Positions 22,501-29,867 are shown, counted from the stretch's first letter. The stretch: DNA of 64,000 nt from Biomphalaria glabrata (GCF_947242115.1 NC_074726.1:7709070-7773069); one strand, 5' to 3'. The notes: generated by a model not told the origin, from the sequence alone. A program made the numbers and translations.

Positions 22501-25435
22501 ACATTATTTACATTGACCTTCCTACACACATCCTTTACAGTTGGTGGCATCGTACATACACACAGGCACACTCATGCTATACAGATTTTTAGAAATACTG
22601 TTAAGCTTGAATAAATCAATCAGTAACAGAGTTTAACACAATAACGTATATAAAAGGAAAAAAATAAAACCAACCAATATAGGTATGTTATTTAAGAGTT
22701 TCGTAAAATGTTCAGCAACACAAGCTATTAACAAGACACTTAGGTATCCGGCTCCGGCCCCGGCCGAATATCAAATTTTACTATCCGGTCATATCCGGCC
22801 CCGGCCGGATATCAAATAGTACTATCCGGTGCACCCCTATAACAAACGAATATTCACATTTAACTAGAGTAACACCTTTAGTAAAATCACTAAATTTAGA
22901 AAGTCTTCAGGATAGAAGACGCAAAAGTAAAGTAGCAATTATGCATAAAACACTGAACCATAATCTTCAAATACAAAAACAAAATTTGATAAAATACTCT
23001 GAAAGACACAAAGATAGAGGCACATTCCTCGTCCCATATGCTAGGACAAATTTGTACAAATACTCCTTCTTCCCTAGCGCTATTAGAGCATGGAATGGGT
23101 TGCCTGAGCTAGCCAGGAAAACCAGTGACTTGGCAGAATTTAAGTCATTGGTTAATATGCATGACTAAATGCATGACGCGTAGGATGTAATCATCTTCTT
23201 TTTTGAAGTAACGTCTGTATTATATGAGATAAGATAAGATAATTGTATAAAGCAGGGGTGGGCAACCTTTTTCAATCGGGGGCAGCATAAAAAAAAATAG
23301 GAATGGGGGCCGCATATATATATATATGTGACATCTTTCAGTAAAGGAAAATGATAAAACCTGTTGCTGTTTTCACTTTCTAGCCAGAAGAAACAGAAAA
23401 GTTTTGTTTGAAAACATACAAATACATTTCATATGTAAACAACCCACTGCAATAATTGCGATGAAAAACATGAAGTCTGTTTTCCACTCTTCATTAGAAA
23501 TATTGGTAACAAAGTCACATCCAAAGTCCTTCAAGGAACATAACAATTTTTTCCTTGAGATCCAATATTTTTCTCAATACCTTGCCCATGCTAAGCCAGG
23601 GGACACTACTGTGATACCGAACATCGGAATGTTTTGTTTCCACATCTTCAACTACTTCTCGGAACTGCCTGTGGTTAAGTCCCCTATCTCTAATTCGTTT
23701 AATCGCTGAGATAATTGGGTCAATATTTTGTTTGATATTTAATGCAACTTCGTGCAACCTTTCCCGTGTAGAATTTATATTTGGGGTATTGTTCTTTAAT
23801 TTAATTTAAAAAACTGTTTTTCTCAGTTAAAGCACGGGCTCCATCAGTTGTTACACTTGCCTTCTTGCTTCAAGCCAACCTAACACTTTCAACACAGTTC
23901 TTCATAGCATTGAATAAATATTGGCCTGAGTGTGTGTCTTTGACGATATATTTAGAAATATTGCAAAAAAGCGAAATCTTCGTTCACTTTAACCTTGTTA
24001 GAATGACATGCGCAGAGACAATGTTTCTTTAGCCTCTTCATCATATGTGATAAGAAGATAGTTAAAATTATTTGATTTTAATATATTTGCATTTTCTAAA
24101 ATATTTATTCTTTGGGTACACCTGAATTCTGTAGGTGTCCGCGGGCCGCATAAAACACTCTGGCCGGCCGCATGTGGCTCGCGTTCCGTAATTCGCCCAC
24201 CCCTGGTCTAAAGGATATCCAACATTTTCTATCACATTCGTACTTCGAAGAAACAACTTGAGACAAAAATACACGTATTTACTAGATAGACTGGACTCTT
24301 TACAAAGGGCGCAGGATACACATTGGAGGCCAAAAAGAAAAAAATCAAAGACAAACAAAGACATCAAAAAATGAAGTTCAAATCAACTTCTGTTTGATAA
24401 AAGACTTTGTCTGCGTAATTGATGACATAGTATATGTAGGTTGCCGTTGGGTCTGCGTAGCCATGTGAATTGAAGTGAAGTATTCATCAAATTTTTGAGA
24501 GATTATGCCAGACAAATTGTGTCAGCTCTCACCTCAAAAGTATGTCAACGATTCAACAGCCAAGGTAAAGTAAGGATATTAAAGGTAAATCGCATTTAAG
24601 TGAATACAGTTACTTCGCATGCAAAGACCGCATAACAAACGAAGAGATTAGAGACCGGATTACCGGTAGTACAGCGATCGGACATCCACGATGACCTTCC
24701 AACTACTACAAAACGCACACTAAAACCACATGGTCCTCGGGGCTCGCAAAGACCTTTCTTTGGGGAACAGCACCAGGAAAAAGAAGAAGAGGCAGACAGA
24801 GAAAGCGAAGGGAAGACAGCATAAAAGAATGGATGTGTCTTGTCTCTCATTGAAAGAGATTGTATCCATTGCGGTAGACAAAATAAATGGAAAAAGACTG
24901 TCAACAAATCTCGTGTGGGGCTCCAACGTTCCAACAGGCTAAGAGAGAAGCTGCAGGTGAACATCTTTCCAGCTGCTTTCATTACACTTTAAAAAAATAA
25001 TGTTTTTATATCATATATTCTTGTTTCAAAAGTTAAACACAAAAATATCTAAATCAGAATTACATTAAATTAGATATTTAACGTAACACTTATCAACCAG
25101 TTATAAATAATGATACACTTACAGGCACTATCATTGTGCTCAAGAAGCCATTTCTCCAAATGACTATGAGTCGGTGTAAAATATTCCTTTAATGCATTCA
25201 AGAAAATACTAAACGCTTCATTTGGACCGGAATTTAAGATCTTTTTCAGTAAACATTCGTTTCTGTCATATTTTGTTTTTCCACATTGAATCTCTTCCTT
25301 ATCATTCTCTGAAATAACACTGTTCTGAAAGAGATAATCCACAAGCTCTTTAGCTTCAATATTATCTTTAAGATAAATATAATTTTCTTTGATGCAACAC
25401 TCGTCTTCAGTTTTGAGTCTTCCCCTGTTCATCTT
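1944..25435 (-). CDS. CARD-domain protein with helical-repeat body (12 coding exons)
   Basis: I assembled this gene from twelve minus-strand exons whose splice sites and phases all agree: 25432-25123, 17562-17511, 17366-17315, 16486-16264, 15806-15619, 15211-15140, 9565-9464, 6395-6299, 5015-4876, 4268-4188, 2728-2630 and, less surely, 1994-1944. The predicted protein has 488 residues. Residues about 10-97 form a death-fold CARD, with the helix pattern KELVDYLFQNSVIS, then KTKYDRNECLLKKIL, then EAFSIFLNALKEYF, as in BIRC and caspase CARDs. Residues 104-138 are a polar, acidic linker. Residues 139-472 are strings of amphipathic helices with no signal peptide or clear membrane span, suggesting a HEAT/ARM-like solenoid. 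CARDs recruit other CARD proteins in apoptosis and innate signalling, so a cytosolic adaptor role is inferred. I recognise no known family for the body and see no caspase, NACHT, kinase or RING domain. Introns are large and full of transposons. Confidence 0.72.
2150..2313. mobile_element. hAT-like MITE, 164 bp
   Basis: Terminal inverted repeats CAGTGGCGTAGCTAAGG and CCTACCTACGCCACTG bound a noncoding 164-bp body. The flanking 8-mers ACCAGAAC and AACAGAAT match at 6 of 8 positions, as expected for an aged hAT target duplication. It lies between the last two exons of the CARD gene. Confidence 0.75.
2630..2728 (-). CDS. CARD gene exon 11
   Basis: A 99-nt phase 0-0 exon with acceptor TTTATTTCTTGAAG and donor GTAAGATAG, encoding KLDSICLSAIMIVYNIIVSC and more. 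Confidence 0.65.
2920..3403. mobile_element. Old LTR of a retrotransposon
   Basis: A 484-bp segment begins TGTGACGACC and ends CTTGTCACA, with six-base complementary ends starting TG and ending CA, as LTRs do. It is followed at once, at 3404, by TGGTACCAGAACC, which resembles a primer-binding site. No gag or pol sequence and no second LTR are visible, so this looks like a broken remnant, perhaps Gypsy-like. Family and age are uncertain. Confidence 0.5.
3648..3897. mobile_element. piggyBac-like MITE, 250 bp
   Basis: TTAA flanks both ends and the inverted repeats CTCTTTCTCTCC and GGAGAGAAAGAG lie just inside, the pattern of piggyBac derivatives. A shorter copy of the same family lies at 63460-63540. 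Confidence 0.7.
4188..4268 (-). CDS. CARD gene exon 10
   Basis: An 81-nt phase 0-0 exon with acceptor TTTTTGTTTACAG and donor GTAAAAAAT, encoding KKQFLELLIILLNLKERFIR within one helix. Confidence 0.7.
4876..5015 (-). CDS. CARD gene exon 9
   Basis: A 140-nt exon with acceptor TCACCAACAG and donor GTAACAAAT; enters in phase 1, leaves in phase 0. It encodes two helices, DEVIALSVQWIMEARKSKTF and ACLLLNGLEIFCYTDIDLLK. The spacing resembles exon 5 (a CIDWIEEAL-type helix followed by a leucine-rich one), hinting at an internal repeat. Confidence 0.75.
5865..6075 (+). repeat. tRNA-derived SINE
   Basis: A pol III B-box-like GAGTTCGAATC sits near 5917. The sequence starts with a tRNA-like head (GGTGTGGCTGAGAG) and has a body containing CGCCCTGAGCATG near 6031, typical of molluscan tRNA-SINEs. 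The A box is weak. Confidence 0.55.
6299..6395 (-). CDS. CARD gene exon 8
   Basis: A 97-nt exon with acceptor CATGTTTGCAG and donor GTGTGGTA; enters in phase 0, leaves in phase 1. The peptide includes ILKDNINNSDPVSKVVSTFL. A 23-bp minisatellite lies about 200 bp upstream in the intron. Confidence 0.65.
6590..6915. repeat. 23-bp minisatellite, about 14 units
   Basis: Tandem units containing ACCTGACATACACCAACAC repeat every 23 bp. Because 23 is not a multiple of 3, all three minus frames show the same periodic Cys/Met/Val-rich peptide, so the open frames here are artefacts. Confidence 0.9.
7391..7892. repeat. 251-bp tandem duplication inside the hAT element
   Basis: Two adjacent copies of a 251-bp unit run from 7391 and 7642, both containing AGCGCGGGGCGAAGCCCCGC, a GC-rich hairpin, and a shared stretch ending TTTCCTGCTATTAAAAAG. 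They are clearly alike but not identical. Confidence 0.85.
7905..8190 (-). mobile_element. Decayed LINE tail inside the hAT element
   Basis: Minus-strand translation reads QQRWLRQILGVSYRDRV near 8165-8110 and RERRMKIAGHVLRQNELRIR near 8060-8000, a common C-terminal motif of LINE reverse transcriptases. In-frame stops interrupt it after RDRV and after RRVAMIS, so it is a pseudogene fragment captured by or inserted into the hAT element. Confidence 0.75.
8320..9245. repeat. Degenerate tandem array within the hAT element
   Basis: From about 8400 to 8930 a unit of about 108 bp repeats at least four times. Each holds GGGGTTTAAACTCAAA, a copy of GGCTACGCTCAT-like sequence and TTTTGAGTG. Shorter GGGGTTTTAAACTCAAA blocks continue to about 9245. 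The GCTACGCTCAT piece resembles the element's own terminus (GGCTACGCCCAT), so the array may have grown from end sequence. Confidence 0.7.
9464..9565 (-). CDS. CARD gene exon 7
   Basis: A 102-nt phase 0-0 exon with acceptor TTTTTTTACAAG and donor GTATGTTAG. It encodes a helix pair including IKKKCFIIIFYLVKDKRMWE. The 2.2-kb hAT element ends only 68 bp further along the transcript, inside the next intron. Confidence 0.7.
9603..10120 (-). mobile_element. CR1-like LINE 3' end (family A)
   Basis: A minus-strand frame of 143 codons (10101-9670) encodes the reverse transcriptase C-terminus, with RPIIEYASSVWDPSTQENIK, RAVRFITNEY and SAIRAWNGLPE. The transcript end is a TAAGATAAGATA tail at 9600-9620. 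It is 5' truncated near 10120. Other copies lie at 20670-23240, 38640-38790 and 56690-56955. Confidence 0.85.
10121..10735. other. Intronic AT-rich stretch
   Basis: I see no gene here. A 40-bp SINE head fragment (GCGGTGGCTGAGCGGTAAAG) lies at 10397-10420; the rest is AT-rich intron. Confidence 0.5.
10736..12175 (+). mobile_element. Helitron-like unit A of a tandem array
   Basis: The unit starts TCTATATTATAAAGTAGAAT and ends with the hairpin ACCCGC-GGGTC-GCGGGT followed by AACATATGT and CTAG, the Helitron 3' signature. Compared with units B and C it lacks about 250 bp near its 5' end (the CAAAACCGCTTGACC block) and has an internal duplication, giving 1440 bp. No Rep/helicase frame is present. 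Confidence 0.7.
12176..13159 (+). mobile_element. Helitron-like unit B
   Basis: It starts with TC directly after the CTAG of unit A, has a TATG microsatellite near its 5' end, and ends with a 6-bp stem hairpin (ACCCGC and GCGGGT, loop AGGCC), then AATGCCAGG and CTAG. At 984 bp it closely matches unit C. Confidence 0.75.
13160..14150 (+). mobile_element. Helitron-like unit C
   Basis: It follows the CTAG of unit B with no spacer, although its 5' end reads TATACTATAAAG rather than TCTATATTATAAAG. The same hairpin and CTAG end at 14147-14150, then a TA run. It is 991 bp and lacks coding capacity. Confidence 0.75.
14290..14440 (-). repeat. tRNA-derived SINE
   Basis: On the minus strand GGATGCCTGGTCGTGCGGTT is followed by a B box, GGGTTCAAACCC, and a GC-rich body. 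It differs in sequence from the SINE family at 51583. Confidence 0.6.
14498..14945 (-). mobile_element. LINE C-terminal fragment with zinc-finger-like motif
   Basis: A 146-codon minus frame has GVRPKGRPRLTYR, DMRATDINESMWEDIAKDRS and CMNCGKICRSRIGLISHTR, the tail of an RTE/CR1-like reverse transcriptase that ends in a C2H2-like finger. The catalytic part is absent. Related fragments lie at 29450 and 54530. Confidence 0.8.
15140..15211 (-). CDS. CARD gene exon 6
   Basis: A 72-nt phase 0-0 exon with acceptor CTGTTTCAG and donor GTAAAAAA, encoding LEKKMFKLFASVMTASINPA and four more residues. Confidence 0.7.
15338..15575 (+). repeat. Interspersed repeat R1 (TGTCTGTCTGG family)
   Basis: This copy holds TCTGTCTGTCTG, ACACGTTATTTCTCCCACAC and GGGAAATAACTTCTACATTG. 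The same ordered blocks recur at 19984, 29868, 33415 (minus), 38885, 59236 (minus) and 59770. It is unclassified, with no open frame. Confidence 0.75.
15619..15806 (-). CDS. CARD gene exon 5
   Basis: A strong acceptor (CCTTCTTTCTTTCAG) and a GTAAAAG donor bound an exon that enters in phase 1 and leaves in phase 0. The peptide continues the helical pattern, with NITELCIDWIEEALDLKKK and VLNLLVALEVLFSSDLQIL. Confidence 0.75.
15865..16045 (-). repeat. SINE S1 family, head lost
   Basis: The minus strand shows the S1 body, with TCCACCCAGCTCTAATGGGT and ACACCCTCGTTAACCG. The tRNA-like head is missing. It lies between CARD gene exons 4 and 5. Confidence 0.75.
16264..16486 (-). CDS. CARD gene exon 4
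   Basis: Acceptor CTCTATAG and donor GTAAGCAA; enters in phase 0, leaves in phase 1. It encodes about 74 residues of charged amphipathic helix, such as KELPKEKVEMYLRTLFIALE and SEILRLLCYNEHAILIIEVL, which begin the helical body. Confidence 0.75.
16490..17310. other. Intron of the CARD gene, no feature
   Basis: AT-rich intron. A short block near 16930-16960 (ATAACGGTCAAACTAGA) also occurs at 62975, so part of it is dispersed repeat. I see nothing else. Confidence 0.5.
17315..17366 (-). CDS. CARD gene exon 3
   Basis: This 52-nt exon has acceptor CACTATTATAG and donor GTAAGAAAT. Only the phase-2 entry is open, and it matches exon 2. It encodes the acidic linker TDVQDIEIDGPKGSNNL. Confidence 0.65.
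17511..17562 (-). CDS. CARD gene exon 2
   Basis: This 52-nt exon has acceptor AAAATTAG and donor GTACAA. It enters in phase 1 and leaves in phase 2, adding RKSKADDNVGDTWPEN. It is the only short frame here that joins the CARD exon to the next exon without a stop. Confidence 0.6.
18000..18520. repeat. Degenerate tandem repeat with poly-C tracts
   Basis: Three diverged units of about 180 bp share GACATAATATA, a C10+ run and a GCCACCGAATCGGCCAA-like block. Positions 17570-18000 before it show no feature. Confidence 0.55.
18740..19190 (+). promoter_or_regulatory. Promoter-like repeat copy 1
   Basis: A TATAAATAAG box near 18886 is followed about 25 bp later by TCCATTCAGTTCATAAGTTT and then CTACTTTTGTGAATC. 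The same arrangement lies at 52030-52330. Two diverged copies keeping a TATA box and the start-site region suggest a mobile promoter unit or duplicated leader exon. No coding exon is seen after it. Confidence 0.35.
18802..18872. repeat. Short tandem triplication
   Basis: AGAGAACTTTCAATTTAAAA occurs three times in direct succession with a 23-25-bp period. It lies just upstream of a TATA-like box at about 18885. Confidence 0.85.
19484..19726 (+). mobile_element. Retro-insertion made almost only of A-rich tail
   Basis: A 243-bp run of A interrupted by GAAGA motifs is flanked by identical 13-mers, ATCTAAAGGGTTT, at 19471-19483 and 19727-19739. This is the target duplication of a LINE-mediated insertion truncated to its tail, later expanded. 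The Lys-rich open frames across it are artefacts. Confidence 0.8.
19984..20450 (+). repeat. Interspersed repeat R1, long copy
   Basis: A near full-length copy: TGTCTGTCTGTC, ATTTCTCCCATACCCATTCT, two similar arms each ending in an ATTGGTAATTAATT-like block, and GGAGTTCTTCCCTTTTAGAT at the end. Confidence 0.75.
20670..23240 (+). mobile_element. LINE family A copy split by a hAT element
   Basis: The left part (about 20670-20791) encodes IEYASSVWNPSTQENIKKLE and RAVRFITN. The right part (22848-23240) continues with EYSHLTRVTPLVKSL, RTNLYKYSFFPSAIRAWNGL and a GATAAGATAAGATA tail. The two halves join exactly across the hAT insertion, whose target site lies in the LINE sequence. Confidence 0.85.
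20792..22839. mobile_element. Non-autonomous hAT element, 2048 bp, nested in a LINE
   Basis: Ends TAGGGGTGCACCGGATAGT and ACTATCCGGTGCACCCCTA are inverted repeats. The flanks TAACAAAC at 20784-20791 and 22840-22847 are a perfect 8-bp duplication. The body has an internal direct repeat near 21290 and 21520 (TTTTATTTGTTTAGT, CACATTGAGTT, GATGGACGTA) and subterminal CCGGCTCCGG-type palindromes. No transposase frame is present. Confidence 0.92.
23253..24205 (-). mobile_element. hAT element with transposase remnant
   Basis: CAGGGGTGGGCAACC and GCCCACCCCTG form the ends; flanks GTATAAAG and GTCTAAAG differ at one base. The minus strand encodes NHRQFREVVEDVETKHSDVR and WLSMGKVLRKILDLKEKIV, resembling the ZBED5/GTF2IRD2-like hAT transposase group. 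The 953-bp element holds only part of that protein in broken frames. It sits immediately downstream of the LINE tail. Confidence 0.85.
24600..24985 (+). mobile_element. LINE 3' fragment (family B)
   Basis: Plus-strand pieces read KDRITNEEIRDRI, then across a frame change RKRRGRQRKR, IKEWMCLSLKEIV and a terminal block. This is the GRQRKRWEDNIKEW-type C-terminus of an RTE-like reverse transcriptase, broken by frameshifts. Related pieces lie at 26500 (minus), 38060 (minus) and 43055. Confidence 0.75.
25123..25435 (-). CDS. CARD gene exon 1 (first coding exon)
   Basis: The minus-strand acceptor TTCCAACAG is followed by AAG and the ATG at 25432. The exon encodes 103 residues including the whole CARD and ends at a GTAAGTG donor in phase 1. 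A pyrimidine-rich acceptor upstream of the ATG implies a separate noncoding leader exon. Confidence 0.8.
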
Positions 25436-25604
25436 CTGTTGGAAAAAAAACAAGAAAAATATTAAAAAAATACTTAAAAACAAAGCTTATATTAAGTATA
25501 TCAATTAGTATGGAATTTTGTATCATTCACGTAGTTAAATTTGTTATAAGCCTCAGACGAAAATCTATAAAGGGGGCTATGTGGCCACACAACAAACATA
25601 AGCT

Positions 25605-25765
25605 TTTACTTTCCCGACGGTGTCAGGTATTTATTAGAATTGGTTAGACTCAGAGTTGTCTTTAAAAATCCCAAAATTCAAAATTCCATCTTCACCGGAA
25701 TTTGAACTCGAGATCCATCATTTTGGAGAATAAGCACTATACCACTCAGCCACCTCAATACTTAC
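25605..25765 (-). repeat. SINE S1 family
   Basis: Minus strand: a tRNA-like head, GAGGTGGCTGAGTGGTATAG, a B box near GAGTTCAAATTC, and the S1 body. It lies just 5' of the CARD exon. Confidence 0.8.
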
Positions 25766-25818
25766 CTTAAATTCTTTCAAAAAAATTTAAGAATTGAATG
25801 ATTAGAAATATTTTTATA
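25766..25818 (-). promoter_or_regulatory. Possible TATA box and leader exon of the CARD gene
   Basis: On the minus strand a TATAAAAA box lies at 25818-25811. A strong donor (AAG then GTAAGTATTG) follows at 25766/25765, about 45 bp downstream, which would give a leader of about 20 nt joined to the acceptor at 25436. A SINE begins right after this donor. This is inference from spacing only. Confidence 0.3.
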
Positions 25819-25869
25819 CATCTTTAACTGTTTTTGAACACACTTTTTCTTATTTCCAAAACAGAAAAC

Positions 25870-26490
25870 ACATTGTACACTGTGTGTTTGGGGCAGTGGA
25901 TTTGACAACACAATGAAAGCACTGCTGTGTCTCATACACATGTGTTACTGACTGTAAATGTAGTTTTAGAAGGCCTAAGTATTTTCTAGCGTGCTGTGTA
26001 CATTCTTGTAGATATCCTGCAGGGGTTTACAAGTTCACAGCCAACACAGAAGAATTAAATGACATAAAAAAATATGTTTAATACTACGTAATACCAGGCA
26101 ACACCTGAAACGGTGCGTTCATATTGTGAAGTAGGTCTCGCGAGGACAGTAGACACCCACTGATGCGTATACGGAGTAACTCTTTATTAGTCATCCTAAG
26201 CCTTGTGTACGCTTGTAGTGTCTTATTATATAGTGTGTTATGCTCCAATCAGAAGTTTGCCATCACATGCGAGTTCCCACAGCTGCTCGGCTCTTGAAAT
26301 AACTAAGATAGGCTCTTCAAATCTTTAAAACGTTTATTTACAAGAGAAAATGGTCGTCGAGTCTTCTCTCCAAGCGTCTCTATCTTACTTTCTCCCTAGC
26401 GTCCCTTAACATGTAGTATTTCCTGTCTAGTTCTCTCTACTTTTTTTGTCTCGAGATTAATACACAAAATTACTCTAAATACATATCATA
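25870..26490. other. Intergenic, no feature recognised
   Basis: Ordinary AT-rich sequence upstream of the CARD gene; I see no gene or clear repeat. Confidence 0.4.
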
Positions 26491-26499
26491 AGTGAAATC

Positions 26500-26740
26500 A
26501 GTTAGCCAGTTTCACATCTAACTTCACCTTCATATTCACTTATCCCTTGGTCTGCTGGACCGTTGGGGGCAGCACACAAGATCTGCCAAACTTTTTTCTC
26601 CTTTCTTCTCTGTCATTATATGAAATCGGTTAGGCCAGGTTCACATCTAACTTAACCTTCACTTTCACATATTCGTTGGTCTGCTGGACCGTTGGGGCAG
26701 CACACAAGATCTGTCAAACTTCTTTCTCCTTTCTTCTCTG
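26500..26740 (-). repeat. Tandemly duplicated LINE tail
   Basis: Two direct copies of about 125 bp share GGTCTGCTGGACCGTTGG and AGCACACAAGATCTG. Minus-strand translation gives EERRKKFDRSCVLPQRSSRP, like the RTE-type LINE tail. The duplication must postdate insertion. Confidence 0.75.
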
Positions 26741-26898
26741 TTATTGGCCTTTGATGTATTGCATTCCGATATTATTTCTGAAAATATTGAAACCTTCCAT
26801 TTTTTAACTGCCTGGGTGGACCACTTTGTCGGGGGCCGTTTTGAGTTTGTGTTCCACACAAATTGTCTTTGTAACCTTGTTTTTATTTTTTACTTTAT

Positions 26899-26903
<5 letters not shown>

Positions 26904-26974
<71 letters not shown>
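26904..26974. repeat. (TA)n microsatellite
   Basis: About 35 perfect TA units. Similar runs lie at 31480-31534 and 42139-42220. Confidence 0.95.
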
Positions 26975-26975
<1 letters not shown>

Positions 26976-27129
26976 CCTTTTTGACTAACAATGAGATGTT
27001 TTAAAGACTAGGATATGAACATGGGTGCTCAGCTTCAGACTACATCATGACCAGTGAACCATCAGTCAACCATGCCAATCGCTGGTCCTTTTCACGGTGC
27101 TGAGCCCAAGACATTGTCGACAATATTAG

Positions 27130-27445
27130 GCTGAAAAGGTCAGTAAATATAAAAATTAAACTGAAAAGGTCAGTAAATATAAAAATTAAACTGAAAAGAT
27201 CAGTAAATAGAAAATTTAAACTGAAAAGGTCAGTAAATATAACAATTAAACTGAAAAGGTCAGTAAATATAAAAATTAAACGGAAAAGGTCAGTAAATAT
27301 TAACAATTAAACTGAAAAGGTCAGTAAATATAAAAATTAAACTGAAAAGGTCAGTAAATATAACAATTAAACTGAAAAGGTCAGTAAATATAACAATTAA
27401 ACTGAAAAGGTCAGTAAATATAAAAATTAAACAGGACCGGTCGGG
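27130..27445. repeat. 30-bp minisatellite, about 11 units
   Basis: Tandem units containing AAACTGAAAAGGTCAGTAAA with period 29-30 bp. Diverged units with GGTCAGGTAAACATAAC continue to about 27640. Confidence 0.9.
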
Positions 27446-27869
27446 TAAACATAAACATCAAACGGGAAAAAAAAAAGTAAACATAACGTTAGATTGAAAA
27501 GGTCAGTTAAACATACAATTATACTGGAAAGATCAGTAATTATAACAATAGTCTGAAACGGTCAGCGAACATTACATGAGACTGAAAAGGTCAGGTAAAC
27601 ATAACACTACATTGCAAAACTCAGGTAAACATAACATGGTAGAAGTAAAATTGTAAATCCAGTTATGCCCAAATCAGGCCATCGACGCTCTCCGGCCTCT
27701 TCGTAGAATGAAACCGCAAACAATCAGTTCCATTTGACTTTACGATTTCAATGGGTGATGTCGCCTGTGACAAATGTGTTGGAGACCATGGCCAAAGAAG
27801 GTTGAGCATCACTGCCTAATCAACTTAATTACATATATATATAATTAATTGTAAGGCTTATAATATAAT

Positions 27870-27945
27870 AATAATAATAATAATCTTTATTATCCATATG
27901 GAAATTTGTCTTACAATTTGTGCATTACACCAAACAAAAAAAACA
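27870..27945 (-). mobile_element. LINE 3' end with (ATT)n tail
   Basis: Minus strand: TTGTAAGACAAATTTCCATA, then GGATAATAAAGATT and an ATT microsatellite, a common LINE 3' terminus. A plus-strand cousin lies at 32040-32112. Confidence 0.65.
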
Positions 27946-27959
27946 TTATAACTATAAGA

Positions 27960-28132
27960 AACCAAAGTGTATATGTATGTATGGGTGTATCATTAAGTAT
28001 GTCCAGATAAAGATCAAAACCATTTGACCAGTCTTGATAAAACTGTATACATGATCCTACAATATTGACGGTAAATCTAAGATGTGTCATGTGGCCCTAC
28101 CACAAAGCTGAAGAACCTTTAAAAAAAAAGTA
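27960..28132 (+). mobile_element. Helitron-like 5' fragment
   Basis: TGTATGTATG, then AAGATCAAAACCATTTGACC, AGTCTTGATAAAACTGT and a GCCCTACCACAAAGCT block follow the order seen in units B and C at 12200-12350, but more diverged. Confidence 0.55.
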
Positions 28133-29289
28133 AATAAAACAAATATGTACTTGTTTGCGTGTTTCTATTTTTTGCTTTGTATTAAAACCTTCAGAAAGAA
28201 AGCAAATTTCATTGTTTAATTCTTTTGACATAATAAATAACGGTAAAACCTTACAGTAAAATTTAAAATCGCATAAATTAATTGAACAATAGTCCCGCAG
28301 TTGGATTTAGGAAACAAAGAAATAATATGCTGGAGTGTTAAAAAACCCTTGACCTCTGTAACTAGTTCACGGGTTTAATTTATCTATATGCTTGACTGAC
28401 CATGCCAATGTGTTATCTTTTACGTCTGACCACTCAACACTGTTAGGTATGCCAAGGAAAAAAAAACGCGTGATGGTCAACACAATCAACTATACACACT
28501 ACACTATGACCACATGTGTAGACTCACTACGTCTATCTGACCAGGTTGTTACAATCAGTCGAACACACTGTCTATTTATGTTGGGTTTGTTTGGTAGGGA
28601 GGGTGTGGATGATCTATGCTTCGCAACATCTAAGGTTCAAGCTATAAATAGTTATAATAGGTAATAAAATATCGTTTACTGCAAATGGATTTATCTAAAA
28701 CAATAAATAATTGATCTACTACACTAATATTATTACTATTAACTAGCAGCTACTATCAGTATTAAGCCCATGAAGCCAAAACCAGAAGCGGTTTTTGGAC
28801 TTTAAATTACAAGTCTGATGACCAGTTGTTGGTCTGAAATTCATGAACACATACATCTAAATTCTACTATACAAGGCAGATTGCACTTTACTTATGAGAT
28901 ATTTATATAGTAACTAGTTCAATATGTACTAACATATTTTACAATGACCCTCCCACACAAAGCCTTTACAGTTGGTGGTTTCACACATACACACAGACAC
29001 GCTCATGCTACACAGATTAATCTGTGATAGGCCTATCTGTTTATAATTACTGTTAAGCTTGAATAAATGAATCAGTAACATAGTTTAAAACAATAAGGTA
29101 AATAAAAGGAAAAAAAATACCAACCAATATAGGTATGCTATTTTAACAGTTTCATAAAATATTCAGCAACACAAGCTTTTTATAAGATACTTAGGTATTC
29201 GGCTCCGTCTCCGGCCGAATATAATGTTTTACTATTCGGCAATATTTGGCTCCGGCCGAATATCAAAAGTACTATCCGGTGCACCCCTA
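28133..29289. mobile_element. Truncated second copy of the 2-kb hAT element
   Basis: It matches the right half of the 20792-22839 element from about 21978 onward and shares the end ACTATCCGGTGCACCCCTA. It includes extra sequence near 28560-28800. The left terminus is absent, so this copy could not be mobilised as it stands. Confidence 0.85.
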
Positions 29290-29449
29290 GTTATTACTGA
29301 TAATGTTCATCGTGATTTCTTAAAATAAAGGGGGGAAAAAAAAGGGGAAATATTCTAGAACCCGGACCAACGGGTACTTGCTACACCACTGAATGAAAGC
29401 GCTTCTAATTTTAAATTTCATTTTGAAGACATTTAAAGATAACAATATA

Positions 29450-29595
29450 ATGGCAACGTCTCCGATTGCGAAGATTTAAGGATGAGTGCAGAGTTTCACA
29501 TGACTATGCAAACCCTGTTGGGATCTGCATATTCTTCCGCATCTCTGGCAGACGAAGCCTTTGTCCGCCGGCGGTTTATTTAAGTCTTCTTTGCG
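29450..29595 (-). mobile_element. LINE tail fragment (family C)
   Basis: Shares GATTAAGGATGAGTGCA-like and CACATGACTATGCAAACC blocks with 54530-54670. In the minus direction this is the RSRIGLHSH-type finger end of a LINE reverse transcriptase. Confidence 0.65.
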
Positions 29596-29867
29596 TCGTC
29601 TGCGCCTGTATTCTATATTAACTTTCCTATGTGTCTCAAATGTGTGTCCCAAGATAATGCAATGGCAACAGTAAACGGTTGATGTTTTAATCCCTTAGCA
29701 CTTCCGGCTTGACCACAGAGTTTGAATCAGCATGAAGAAAATAGAAAATTCCAGAGTAGTTGGTCTTTTCATGAAACTGTAGACCCCTACTATGAAGAGT
29801 CACTTCCTTCAACATTATAACGCAAGTGAAGGTGGCTTTGCTCTGATGGTAGAGGAACCAGCCATTT

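Noticed and set aside
23404-23709. 101-codon plus-strand frame
   Set aside because: Antisense shadow of the hAT transposase remnant on the minus strand.
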